Below are positions 45,408 to 57,919 of a stretch of 64,000 nt of DNA, piece after piece. The first letter of the stretch is position 1. Every line of letters starts with the position of its first letter. Both the position numbers and the translations under genes were made by a program. The notes beneath the pieces were generated by a model. That model saw only the letters and a list, made by a program, of their open reading frames with translations. It made no database searches and was not told the DNA's origin. The DNA lies in the NCBI GenBank assembly GCA_002224055.1, contig AZLU01000134.1, positions 49,688 through 113,687 of the forward strand. Direction: 5' to 3'. The stretch comes from Pezizomycotina sp. ARF18. Its lineage: Eukaryota > Ascomycota.

Positions 45408-47224
45408 AATACACCCTCCTCTTACGTTCTCCTGAAGCGATCTTACGTCGCTCATTTCTAATTCTTTCTACGCTGAATATCCATGTGGCGTCTTAATCTT
45501 CCTCCTTATTAGTACCCTTTATCCGTCACGGTATATGTCCACATCACGAGCATAGACGTTCTTGGCCTTGCTCTCTGTTATTATATCGCCCATTTTTTAT
45601 TATTTTCTTTCTTGGGCTTCCCGTTTGGTTATCTGGCGTGTTTTGCTTTTCCTTATATTTCTATTCGATGGATTATTTCAATATCCCGACATTTTTTTTC
45701 GTCTTTAGCGATTCACGATTCGTAGTCACACGCTCCCTCAAGGCTCTCATAGCATCCATTCATTTCGGCGCATTCGCATCACGGTCATTCATTACCACGG
45801 TTAACGAAAATTCAGTAGCATCTTTATACATATCCACTCGTTTGTTTGGTTTGGTCACGGATTGGAAGAAAAAAGTTCTACACTCTTTGAAATTCAGCGA
45901 TGGCATCTCCCTCATTCAGGTTATTAAACAGCAGGTATGCTGCTGTGTTTGATATTTTATTGTCGCCAAATACATCTGGTTTTCTTACACGATATCCATT
46001 TGTTCCTATATTTCTTCCACCATATATATACTACTTCCGTAAGTATATATATGTATATATATACTACTTCCGTAAGTATATATATGTATATATATACTAC
46101 TTCCGTAAGTATATATATGTATATATACATATATACGTATTGCGCATTACCTTTTCCTTATTAAGCGTGTAATTTAGTAGTAAAACGAGGTTCGTGATAA
46201 ACCTTTACCTCTAGCTCTATAGCTCTAATAAGTAGTGATTATTGCCTCCTCTCCTTACACTTTTTTTTTTTTTTTTAAAAAAAAAAAATGCTTCTAATAG
46301 CGATCCGTTTGCTTGATATTTCACTCACGATCCAATTAATTTTTCTTTCAATATATATTTGGATATCAGCAATCGAGGAGGACACAGTCGGATTTTATGC
46401 ACTACTACATAATGTAATAGTTTAGGTGCCCTCTCTCCAATGAATATTAAACAAAAATCATTTTGTATGTAATAATTAAAATATAGCACTGGGGTTTCTT
46501 GAGTCCGCGAATATTGTTAGCCCGCATTCACGTATCGCATGATACACGATATATGAGTTCGTGCTAGCTCCAAACTGAACAGTGGGGTAAATATTGAGGC
46601 CGCACCCACTCGATGATCTCATTCTTAAGCTACAGGGAGAAAAAAAAAAGAAAAAAAAGTGACTGCCGTCCCTTACGTATCATCACGGGGCTATTCATGC
46701 ACCAAGAGGATTGCCAGTTCTCTTTTCTGGTAGTAATCACTAGGCAGCACCTCGATCGACATGGGACCGTGATTGTGGGGGGTGCGGAATCGCAAAAGGT
46801 ATGCTAGGATTTGATGTCGTATATACTTATATATTTTGCAGTGGGTACAGCATATGGCGTGGAGTTTTCGCTTGTCCCTGTGCAAGGAATACATTGACTC
46901 ACAATCCCGCAAAAAACGTGGGAGTTTCAAGGGGGGAGACGAGATGAGAGTTCCTCAAAAAGGGCCATTTTCTCTTTCTCTCTCTCCTCCTTCGCTCTCG
47001 ACTCTTCTTATCTACAATGTTATGCGATTTGGCGAAGCAAATTGAGGCAAAAAACTTCTTTTTTTTTTTTTCCTCGCTTTCCTTCCTTTATGATAACCAG
47101 AGTAGTTCAGATTGATATCTATCACAACAAAAGCATCACGTAGGAGAAATAAATTCTCCGTAAAACTGCTCATAGTCCAAAGACTCATTCTCTACATCTT
47201 CAAAAGAAATATATTGAAGCAAAA
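45408..47224. other. Gene-free spacer
   Basis: No supported gene. It contains the 33-bp minisatellite at 46022-46133, a back-to-back T/A homopolymer (about 46261-46288) and a T13 run at about 47059-47071 shortly before the NUDIX gene. Confidence 0.55.
46022..46133. repeat. 33-bp minisatellite, three copies
   Basis: A 33-bp unit containing ACTACTTCCGTAAGTATATA followed by a TATATG-type stretch is repeated three times without visible change (phase points at 46030, 46063 and 46096). Non-coding, AT-rich. Confidence 0.95.
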
Positions 47225-47841
47225 ATGTCCGCTCCTTACAGCTTGACCTACCCTCCCGAATTGGAAAAATATGCAAAAAACTTGGAGGACCTCTGAAGGA
47301 CTATCCCATGGTCAACTCCGTCTGTTGCGGGGGCTTAATCTTCAACCGGCCGAAGGCGGCAGCAGCAGCAGCGATAATAGCAACGGAGACGAGCCGCTAA
47401 GCTCCTCTGCGTAAAGCGTGCCAAGGCCGACGCGTTCCCTGAATTCTGGGAGGTCCCGGGAGGTGCAATGGAATCTACGGACGAGACGCTCCTGCACGCC
47501 GTTGCCAGGGAGGTCGTGGAGGAGACTGGCTTGACGGTCACGAGGTTCGTGCGGTACGTCAACAGCGACCACTTTTACGGCAGGAAGCGCCTGCGGCACT
47601 GGAGGAAGTTTAACTTCGTCGTCGAGGTCGACGGGTTCGAAAGCCTCAAGCTCGACCCCAGGGAGCATTCCGAGTACCGCTGGTTGACTTCCGAGGAGAT
47701 AACGGATGGCATATTCGAAGGGAAGACACCTATCCGATCGGAAGATCGTTCTTCGCCGTGAAGAACGCCATGCTCCTAGGATTTAAACTGTGGGGGAAGA
47801 AGGAGGATGAAGCGGGGAGTTCGATAAATGGCCGGCTGTAG
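47225..47841 (+). CDS. NUDIX hydrolase
   Basis: Pyrophosphohydrolase of unknown substrate. ATG 47225 begins MSAPYSLTYPPELEKYAKNL. A frame change near 47298 leads to YPMVNSVCCGGLIFNRPK, an Ala-rich stretch, then KLLCVKRAKADAFPEFWEVP. The Nudix box follows from 47458: GGAMESTDET, then LLHAVAREVVEETGL, with the REVVEE metal-binding core intact. The spacing before the first conserved Glu is one residue longer than the textbook box, as in other fungal members. The second half has VEVDGFESLKLDPREHSEYR followed by WLTSEEI. After a frame change near 47735 it ends FFAVKNAMLLGFKLWGKKED and SINGRL before TAG. About 170-200 residues, normal for a stand-alone NUDIX protein; no intron is needed. Confidence 0.85.
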
Positions 47842-50422
47842 ATCTTGGAACCCATGAGGACTGAGTCCGAGCTGAGCTAAAGACGTTACATTCTAGTACC
47901 GTTCTAGGAGGCAAATACGGATCTTCCTGTCCTTTTTCGGAACTCATAAAATTTGCGATCCCAATGTTTATCACCGTGTGGTGTTAACATTTTCCTTTAG
48001 ACATCTCAACGCAACATCATGAAACGATATCCGGAATAGACAAAAACTTAGCTATGCTTGTAAACTATTTACCGTCTCATTTTCCTGCATTTTCTGATTA
48101 CCGATATGTTAACAATTAGCGGGCGAAATATCCCTGGTCCCATGGTTTTTTTTGGTTCTGCTTCCTCTTTGCATGAATGTAGCATTCAAATTTGATGTTT
48201 CGAGCTGCTTCGTGTGTATTATGGGGGAGATGGCGTGCAGTCGCCGGCGTAGGTCTCCACATTTCAAATTTTAGCCTTGATAGGGGGACCTGTCACCAGT
48301 CAGCCCGGCCAAGCAACACTCCTTCCTATTTAAAATAAAGAACCCCTATACCTATAAACGCCGGGGATAGCAACGGCGATTTTGTTTCCTTGACATTAAC
48401 TCTGATACGAGGAAAGAGAACAGGAGCCTGGAAAATCGATAAAAAAAAAAAAAAACCTGTCAAATTTGAAGTACAGACTGTTAACGTTCGAGTAAAGCAT
48501 TTCCCCCATCTTCCGAGAGAAAGGGAAGGTATTATACCATATACCTCATGGAACGTCCCAAAAACCTGGTTTCTAGGTGTGCTTCTACACGATGTAGATA
48601 ACGAGGACAAGGAGTCCCATGACACACCAACGTTGTACAAGCAGTGGCCGTCAAAGAAGGACCCTTCATACTGCTGTCGTCTGTCCCTGCCTCTCTTGTG
48701 GCACAGATATTATTAATAGCGCAATGTGAGGGCAAAAAAAAAAAAAAAAGATGATTACTGACGATATTGAAAATCTGTCCGTCAAATCCATCGGGAAGGC
48801 ACATGTTCCAAGGTTCCTTCTTTCTTCATAACTTTTTTTTTTTTTTTTTTAACTGGCGGTTAGTTTTGAAAAGCAAGGAACGTTCAACGGAGAGAGCCAT
48901 TTAATAATGTGGGGTGGGAGGACCCCCACTCTTACTGCTATACTCAAAAAAGTATTTATATAATATTTTCCTCTGTGACGCAATGATGAGCTTTGTGTAC
49001 AACGGGCTACCCCAACCACTCTGCTTACTCCCCTTATCCTTCCTTCTTCCCAGCCCTACGGACGAAAAAATATATAATGAATAAAATAAATAAAAAGCGA
49101 CGCTTTCGCGGTCGCCCTTGTCCATTTTAGCTTCCTCTTTCCCTTTCTTCTTATATTTGGTGCGGCTTCTGTAAAGGTGCTTTTTTAAATACTTTTCTCT
49201 CCCCTTTTTTTTTTTTCCTCTCCTCTTTTTCTTTCTTCGCAAGCTCGGAGCTATCGCGAAGTTCACTCGTCTCCACACAAACACGTATACACACTCTCTC
49301 CTCGGCTGGTCAACTTAATCGAATTCAAAGCATTAAACTAACACATTATTCAAAAGCCTTCCCTCGCTTTACGCCCTTACCTCCACCGTTCACCAAGACC
49401 TCCGCTTTAGGGCCGCATTCTTTCTTTTTCCCCCTGGTCCAAGCAATATTCCAATTTGAAACAAAAAGAGAGAGCTAGCGGAGACTCGTCCCGGGAAATT
49501 TCCTTTGCTTTAAAGCTCTGCGATAAGGAAACTTCTTTTGAAACAACCTTTTCACCTCACACCCTTGACTGCCCGGTTCCGCCGCGGCGGTGCTTTTTTT
49601 TTTTTCTTTTTTTTTTCTTTCTTTTTTTTTTCTTTCTTTTTTTTCTTTTTTTTTTCTTTTTTTTTTCTTTTCTTTTTTCTTCTTTGAATCCTAGAGCCGA
49701 AACTTTCTCAAGCATTTCCAGGAAGAGTGAGGGCCTAGAAAAAAGATACTTCTGCTCCTTGGTGGATTTTCCCCGAAAGGAACAAATATCGAGAAAGGAC
49801 TCCCGTCGCAGATCTGGCACTGATCGTGGAAGCCGCGAAGCCGCATAGATCGCCTCAATTTCCAGACGTCGTTCCATCTATAGCTTGTTTCCCACCCTCC
49901 AAAGGTCCGCTAGGTACTAGCGTCGCATATCGACTATTACGTACGCCCCTACGTATAATAATATAAAGCTCCCGCCGATTCCTGCAGCTCGCCGTTTCCA
50001 AAAGGATTTTTTTGGTTGGAAAGTTTTCGATCAACCAGGCTTTTCCTCTCTTGGTCGAAAACCACCAAATAACGGCGAGCGGGCACACGCTATCCTTCAA
50101 CAGATCTCGGGTCCTGCTCTTTCAATCGTTCTCGTTGGCCTTTATTTGCTTCCTTGTTCTGGTTGTTTCAGTGTACAATCAATTGTCATTCATTCATTTA
50201 TTCATTCGTTCATCTATTCTGAATATTTAATCACTCATTCTTCCAATTACGATAATAGCTCTTATAATACAATTACATTACTATTTCTTTATTGATTACT
50301 TTATTCTTTTGTTCTGTCTTTTTCGGACTATTGACTTTTTCCGAAAGCGATAATATATAATATACCTAATTGCATAACGAATTGCTATCTTTCCTTTGCG
50401 TTGTACCTTCTTTCAGCCAAGT
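47842..50422. other. Gene-free spacer with long pyrimidine tract
   Basis: No supported gene over 2.6 kb. It has A-tracts at 48441-48454 and 48734-48749, a T20 tract at about 48833-48850, T-rich stretches near 49206-49216 and the pure pyrimidine tract at 49593-49685. Its right part is the upstream region of the APP1-like gene. Confidence 0.55.
49593..49685. repeat. 93-nt uninterrupted pyrimidine tract
   Basis: Every base from 49593 to 49685 is C or T, mostly T runs of 6-12 separated by single C. It lies about 740 bp upstream of the APP1-like start codon. Confidence 0.95.
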
Positions 50423-52610
50423 ATGAAGTTTGTCTCTGCTTTTACAACCGCGACGCTGTCGGCATCTCTGGCCCATGCGGCCGCGGTGCCACGCCGACAA
50501 CAGTTAAGAGGGGCATCGTCGCAGACATTGAGAATGAGGTGTCTAAGGTATGGAATCGATTGCGAGCCACATTCCCACATCGGCTGCAGACGGTAAGTAG
50601 TTTACTACTAGCAATGTTTAAGCGCGAGCTGTATGCATACGAAAAAATGTCAAAAATCCCGTACTGATAATTTATATTTGAGTAGATAATACCCGGATTT
50701 GACGATATGCTACCTACCCAGGCCGAAATCTTCCAGAAGGTGGGACTTTCAGACAAAGACGTGGAAAAATTGCCGATTCAAATTCTCAACATCCCGTAAG
50801 TTCTTTCGACATTCAAGTCTGGCCGATACTGAGTCATTGATTTTCGAGTGTACGCAAATTTCTAACGTGAATATAGCGGATATGCGAACTGGACTGGCTC
50901 AAACTGGAACTTGCGGATACACGGAGAGGCTTTTAGATACCTTTGACAAACGGTCCAAGCTTGACTCTTTGACGAGCAAGTTCATCCCAAACGGAGATAT
51001 CAACAGCCTGAATAGCACTCAGCAAAAGGATCAGGCCAGGAATCTAACCTCAAGAATCTTTTCACTACCTGTTGCGGATCTCCAGCTTAACTTTGACCTT
51101 CGAAATCCTGCCGATGATTCCGACCTCGCCACCGTCGTTTTCCCGAAGAAGACGATTCGAGGGCGAGTACGACATGTTTATACCGCTGGACTCTGAAGGT
51201 TCAAGCTCTCTGATACCGTCCAGCAGATTAATGTCTACACAAACGGCACTGACACTGGAAATGCCACTGCGTATCTCGTGCCGCCAAAGGGCCCATTATG
51301 TGTCCGACATTGATGATATTTTGAGGGTGACGCAGATTTATGTTCCGAAGCAGGAATACTTAACTCTTTCGCCCGGAAGTTTGTGCCATGGCTCAACATG
51401 CCCGACGTCTACGCCAAATGGAAGCAGGTAATGCCAACGATTCATTTTCACTACTTGACGACGACTCCAGAGCCCGCAACCGCTCTTTACGAAGACTTTA
51501 TATACGGAAATTATCCGCTTGGGTGCGTCACATTATTCGATTTAATGGATCCTTCCCGTGTATTTTTCCGTTGCTAATGCATTTGTGAGGTTTAAAGATC
51601 TTTGATACTCGCCCATATAATTTCACAACCTTCGATCAAATCTTCCAGGTTCGTCTGGTGTCTTTGACACGCTCATAAAGACTTTCCCCGAGCGGCATAT
51701 AGTCCTAGTTGGAGACGTGAGGTAGGCTTACTCTGACTCTTCTCCTTTTCTTTCTTATTATTATTATTATTATTACTACTATTTTTTTTTTTTTTTTTTT
51801 TAGAAAAAAAGCATTTATTGTATTTTTTGGCGATAACTGACATTATTCTCTATTTACTTACTATAGCAATCGGTAATTTAATTTCTTCGCCTGTATAATT
51901 GTTTCAGCCGGAGTACTCCTATTTTATATATTCTGACAGAACTTTTTTTAATTTTGGAAGGGACATTATGCGCGATTACCCCAAATTGCAGCAGCATTCC
52001 CAAACACTGTCAAGGTAAGCAGCAAACAGCACAATATACCATATTTCAGCAAATTTCGGACGGTTCACTGATTGGCTGCTCTTCGAACAAACCAACTAGT
52101 GTATCTGCTTCGGAATACCACTAGCACTGATTCCGATGACTTGTTTCCTACGACACAAGTGGATTCAAGCACGTCCCAAACAATACATACATGTTCTTCA
52201 ATACACCGGTAAGTATATCTATTCATTATGTTAGATCTTCCAGAATTTGAAAGAGGCGCGCTAAGTTCACGATGCTCTCGTTGATAGGATGATATTGCCG
52301 GCTCAACTTCGACAACGGTGACTGCCGCAATGCTTCTTGTTGCTCAGCACGTCACCTTCAGCTTCCAGAACTCCCCTTCGGCTGGGTAAGTCCTTCGCCG
52401 GGAGCAGTTCTCGCTGACCAAATCGCTACGGCAAATGTGGGTAATTGTTTTCGTTGTCTCTTTTATTTTGGTAATGTAATATTCACGCTTCTTTTCTTGG
52501 TTCGTTTCAGTGCACATTGGGTTTCGGATAAGTGGAAAAAACATTTTCATAAAAACGGAAAATATAACATTACCCAAGCGAAGAACTGGAAGAAGGCTGA
52601 ATCTAGCTAG
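50423..52610 (+). CDS. Secreted APP1-like protein (DUF2183, phosphatidate phosphatase family)
   Basis: DUF2183 is the catalytic domain of yeast App1, an Mg-dependent phosphatidate phosphatase; fungal secreted members are uncharacterised. ATG 50423 encodes the signal peptide MKFVSAFTTATLSASLAHAA. Then GIVADIENEVSKVWNRLRAT, an intron, QAEIFQKVGLSDKDVEKLPI, and GYANWTGSNWNLRIHGEAFR. The catalytic motif SDIDDILRVTQIY lies near 51300, followed by NMPDVYAKW and HFHYLTTTPEPATALYEDFI. Later exons give FDTRPYNFTTFDQIF, FDTLIKTFPERHIVLVGD, DIMRDYPKL and YDTSGFKHVPNNTYMFFNTP, then LNFDNGDCRNAS and HVTFSFQNSP. The last exon ends ITQAKNWKKAESS at TAG 52608-52610. At least seven introns are likely, one with a T20 tract (51782-51801). 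Frame changes lie near 50480, 50910, 51165, 51290, 51660, 52115 and 52310. Confidence 0.87.
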
Positions 52611-55239
52611 CTGGCTTGGGTTGTCCTCCTTTCACTTTGCTTGATTTCTTTTTTGATTTTCTCTTTTGTTTCCATTTTCCTTTGTTTTGATTGCGAAATG
52701 TTCGGTTTCCATTTTTTCGTCTCTTCATTCCAGCGGTTTCTTTTGCCCATACGCGTCAGATTACGATAGGAGTTTTCTCTTTCTTTTTCTTTTTTTCTTT
52801 CTTCTTGGAAAGTCTCTTTTTCATTTTTTCGTTGGAAGAGCCTATGCTCTACCCCACCTTTTCTCCATAATCACGACGAGGACAAAATACATGTACGACA
52901 CAATAATATTGTTCCTCTTTCTATGAGGTGGGGTTTGGTATAGGAGTTGGAAGGCTAGCGCACTTGCAGGCGAGTGTTTATTGTACTAGTGTAGTTATAT
53001 TGCTATCGACACCCCGTTAACATTTCACTCTTATCTCGTTGGATTCTCTACTATCAAGCTATAGTATACGTTTTGGGCCGGTATCTCTATTGATATTTCT
53101 CGGCATCTTATTTCACTTCTTTCCACTGTTATAGCTCTTTGATATGGGGCAAATATAATGGATAATGTACAATTTTATTAATAATGTTGTATTGAATACT
53201 ACTGCTACCTTTCTATACTCCTCGTTATAACCTATTTTCCTCACCTTCACCATAATATAAGAGAGCTATAGTGCCGCGATAATATCATGAAAAATTAGTA
53301 TCTACATATATATAACTTGTGTAAGTAAGCTATACATACTTGATGATTATTTGGAGCTGTGGAAAGAGTAGAATGTTTTAGAGTTATTTAAGCTTTTCTT
53401 CAAAAGATTGCCCTTGTCCGAATTGAAATTGGATTTCCATTTTCGTCTTTTTTTTTTTTTTCATTTTACCAAAGTTTGGGGGTTGGGCTCAGATTCCAGA
53501 ACCCACGTGGCTCTTAAGATCGCCGCAAAACACGCACACAGAGCTAGGTAAGTAAGTATTCAGGGGGGGGGGGGTAGCCTTACTGAGTATTTCTGGTCAT
53601 TTATTTTGAAGTGATATTTAAATAACTTGCATGCTATATGGGCTGGTAAGCACTGGCTGGAGACTTGATGTGTATACAGTATATATATGTAATATCATTT
53701 GGTCTTTTGTAACCGAAAGTCAATGTGTCGAAGCTCATAAGTATCTTATTAAGAAGGGTTTCAGCTGGGGATGAAGAAATTGAAGCCCTTCGCTTCGGTC
53801 TCTCTTGCGATTTGAAATGGTATAGGGCAGGCCACTGGTAGTATTCCTTATTTTCATGCACCTTTTAACGGAACCATCGCTTACGGGATTCTTAGAGAGT
53901 GAAAAAGCTTAGAAACTCATGTATTGTTCCCTGCTTGGCGATACTTTTTTTTTAAAAAAAAAAAAAAAAAAAAAATAGGAAGATATTATCAAATAACCAA
54001 GTAGGTTGGAATAAATCAAGAAAGATACTTAAGGATCAGCCTCCTGCAAGCAGTTCCTGCGTCAGTTCGTTACAGAGAGCTCTTGTAAAAGACTGGATTC
54101 TAACGGTGGCGTTTTTTTTTTTCAGCCTTACAATGCTTGACACATACTTGCATCCCATTTGTCCTTCGCGGCTCCATGTCTCTTTTTTTTTTTTTTTTTT
54201 TAATAATAATTAGTTCGACACCACCCCCAGAGCTCGTGCGGCGGAGATCTCTCCCTCGTTGCCTTTGGTAGCGACAGTTGCTACCTAAGTAATTACTTTA
54301 GACACCTTAAATAGTACTAAGTAGTATATATACAAATACTTCTTTTTTTCTTTTTCTTTTTTTTTAAAAAAAAAAAATCTAATCTTGATTCTTCTAGGAG
54401 TATAAAACATATTACATGCATGTATACCAATTTGGACATCATTAGCTTCGAACATCTTACGGAATACCTTTTGACTGGTTTGGCTGATGAATGAACGATA
54501 CTATATAAAAGACAACGAAAAAAAAAAAAAAAAAAAAAAAAAGGGAGAAAAAAAATGAACTTGAAAGACGAAGACTGACTGGATCGTCTTGAGGAAAAGA
54601 GCAGCGGTAACAAGCACAACATACACAAGTACGAAGGGAACAGAAAGAGGCAGAATAGGGCATGAAAGTTGTTTGCTTTTCCTTCAAGTTCTTCGACTCC
54701 CTTGGTGGCAAATATGGTGCCTGGCTTTGTTGCAACGTGAACAACGACAGCGGATAGCGGCGCGCAACCCTCCGCCTAGACTTCTTTCTCTCTTTTTTTT
54801 TTTTAAACGTTGCGAGAACCTAGAGAATAAAGAAGGATGTAAGAAGGCTTCATCTTATAAAACCTAGCCTATATTGTGAACAGCAATACTAGTTGAAGAA
54901 TCGTACAGCTAAAGATCCGGTCTATCTAACAAAGAGAAGATGTTTATCACTATCCTGCAGGAGCTTTTTTAAATTGCTTTGTTCTGAGGCACAGGGTGAA
55001 CTTCAATATCGCGTTCGACGGTTGGGCTATAAGAAAGATTTGTAATCATATCCGATTATTGCTCTACTGCCATCACTATCCGCACTTCCGAGCAGGCGGA
55101 GAGATATCGCTTGAAAGTATCAGAGCGTCGTCGTGATTACATATATTGATCGCTGCTCGCCACAGTCGAGGAATAAAGATTCGTCAATTCGTCATCTTTG
55201 TATCACCGTTGGAGTTTATCGACTCAAATTCAAATCACC
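52611..55239. other. Gene-free spacer
   Basis: No supported gene over 2.6 kb. It includes a G12 run (53563-53574) and A/T tracts at 53445-53462, 53947-53976, 54182-54202, 54365-54377 and 54519-54543. The right end is the promoter of the unrecognised gene at 55240. Confidence 0.55.
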
Positions 55240-56882
55240 ATGACGACTGATAATCATCCCTTGTGCATAGCGCCGTCGTCGCTATCGAAATCCTCCAGAG
55301 ACTCTAGGGACACAGCAGAAGCCGCCGCAGAGTACGCTGCAGAACACAATGAGGGTATTTGAAGTTCTGGACGATGGCGAGGTGGTCATGCCAATTGGTG
55401 AGTCGGACGCTCGCTCCATATAAATCTTCTGTTGTCGACATTTCTGATTGAGTTTATTAAAACGATATTTTTTGCGAAAACAATATTCATACTAGATCCG
55501 GTGCTTCTAAATATGGAGAACTACGCCGTCGCGAACTTCAACTACACTGCTCCTGATAGCGCTAAGAACTTTAGTTCCACGGGTGGCCATGAGGTAAATA
55601 CATCTCCCTCACTTTCGGATCTTCAGGGTTAGAAAGAAAATGCTGACCACAGTGATGCTTCTTCCTGTTTTTTTTTTCCTTTCTTTTTTTAATCGCAAAT
55701 GATAGGCACCGCAGTCAGATTGGAGTACCATTAACGACAACCATATTGACTTGGACATGCTCGACATGTTCGACGAAGTATTGAACAACTGCGCGCCACC
55801 CACGCTTTCCCCGCGGTTGCAACCCTTACTTTGAGCAAGGGCGAGAGCAGCAGCAGCGGGAGCCGCAGCAGCACGCCTCCGCGCGCGACGATTGGCATGA
55901 GCGATACGATCGTCGTGCGGAGCTCCCAGCAGTGACGACAACCCGGATGTCTCTTTCTATACGCTACTACCCTCGCCGAAGCCACGGAAGATACTTCACG
56001 ACCCCGGCAACGCCGTCATCGTATAACTGGCAGCCGCGCAACCAGCTCCGGAAGTAGTACCAACCGCAACATCACCGCGCACGCCCTCAGCAGACGCTTG
56101 CGAGAGGTACTACTAGAAGTGGCAGCAGCGCTCGCAATTTTTCCTCCTCATCCTCCTCGAGCACTACCGAAGACCAAGGTCGGGGACGAGGACGGGGACG
56201 GCGACGGAGGCGACGGACATCGCGCCGGCGCTGGATCCGAGCTCGTACTATATCGCCTTCCGCGCCTCGTACCCCACCATCGCGCGCGAGCACTCCTTGA
56301 CTCCCGAGGAGTGGGGAGCGTTCAAGGAGTGCGCGAAGCAGTTTTTCCTCGAGCACGACGCGGGAAAGCTCTGGGTCGGGCCGGGCAGGAGGAGTGGGGC
56401 GGCATGGTCAGGGATTTCACGGAGAGGTTCGCGGAGAGGATTTTTGCCCTGGAGCTACTACTGCTGCTAGCGCTGGCGGCTCGCGCGGCGGCAAGGCGAG
56501 CAAGCGAGGCGGTAATAATGGTGGTGGCGGGAGAGGCAGCAGTGGTGGAAGAGCAGCAGGGGACGCGGCAAGGCTGGTAGAAACTGGTGCGGCGGAAGGG
56601 ACTATGACAGGTGAGTTGATTTGGTGTACATCCCTTTATTTGTTGCTTTGATTCAGCCGTCTTTTTATTTTATTTATTTATTTTTTCTTTTTCTTTTTTT
56701 ATCTCCGTCCAATTTTTATAAACGATAACATCTAGAGTGGAAGCTGGAAATTAACTACTTCTGCCGATTTTTCTAGGGTCATCCGCTGCTTCTCCGCGAC
56801 GCTCAAAGCGGTGCGCAGAGGTTTCAGGGAGTCTGTCACGAGGCAAACGAAAAAGATGATGGCAGAATCGTCGAAGGCCTAG
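55240..56882 (+). CDS. Unrecognised fungal protein
   Basis: Not recognised. The ATG at 55240 sits in a good fungal start context (CACCATGAC) and gives MTTDNHPLCIAPSSLSKSSR. After a one-base change near 55360, RVFEVLDDGEVVMPIG ends at a GTGAGT donor. The next exon has LLNMENYAVANFNYTAPDSA, and the one after has DNHIDLDMLDMFDEVLNNCA. An Arg/Gly/Ala-rich low-complexity middle follows. A conserved-looking block, SSYYIAFRASYPTIAREHSL then TPEEWGAFKECAKQFFLEHD, runs over about 56235-56365, followed by MVRDFTERFAERIFALE. A last exon after an intron would give a basic end (RRGFRESVTRQTKKMMAES, TAG 56880-56882). The acidic start and basic end could suit a nuclear protein, but that is only a guess. Several frame changes are needed. 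Confidence 0.55.
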
Positions 56883-56901
56883 GGGGACGAAAAGTAAGTT
56901 C

Positions 56902-56932
<31 letters not shown>

Positions 56933-57919
56933 CGAAAACAAACATGTAATGATACGACGGTGAACCGTTCGCACAAATCCGAGCTACAAACCCTGCCTTT
57001 AACAGCTTGTTGCATCGAAATATAAGAACGGTGTTCAGAGGATTAGGGGGGAAGGAGTAGATATTAGCATCGTAAGGTGAGGTATGGATTTTCTATAATG
57101 TTGTTACGTTAACGTTCTTGGAGTTGGAGGTATAGGTTCTAACAACCGGGAAATTTCAGAATTATCGGACACGATGCTGCATATTGTCATGATATACACG
57201 TTTAGAGAGATCTGCATGGTGCTTAAGCAATTTATTTCTTTTAAAAAAAGAACATATATATTACCTAAAAAGGTCATAATGCACAGTATCATACTCATGA
57301 TCGTAGGAGACAGTCCCAAGTAGGGAATGTTTGTATATACAAGATATTCTAAGGGCCAAATTTTTTTATGAAATGGAGGTGAAAGGAAACACGTTAGAAC
57401 AGAAAAGACTGCAATGCTGCTATGTCTTATGAAATAAGAAAGGAAATAGAAACGAAACGAAACGAAACAGATCGAAAGAACAACGCCGAAATAACGCCTT
57501 TATAAAACATAAATAGTTTATTCGGATTTTTTCTGTAAATTTTCATAAGACGGTGGTGAATATAGTCGATGGTTGTTGCAATGGAGGAAAAGAAAGGGGA
57601 GAAGTAAACATGTGAAGGGGCACAAGTTGGCAAAAACGAAAACATAAATAAAAGGACACCAATTGATGCGGAGGAGTAAAGTCATGCCCATGCAATCAAG
57701 CGAGGAAAATATAAAACTTTCCAATTCTAAACAAAAAAAAAAAAAGCAATAGCGTATATTTCGAAAGAAAATAGGGGATTAAAAGTCCGTATCTGCGGTG
57801 CGGCGATGAAGTGGAAGGGATATCTATAAAGTGCATGAGACGGTCAAGAAAAGAAAAAGTTATTTATGAATATATCGTTAAGGTCGTCCAAAAAATGTGA
57901 ATGGCGCGTCGAAGGTATC
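56883..57919. other. Convergent intergenic region
   Basis: About 1.0 kb between the 3' ends of the unrecognised gene and the sulfatase gene. It holds an A28 tract (56901-56928) and an A13 run at 57733-57745. No supported gene. Confidence 0.6.
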
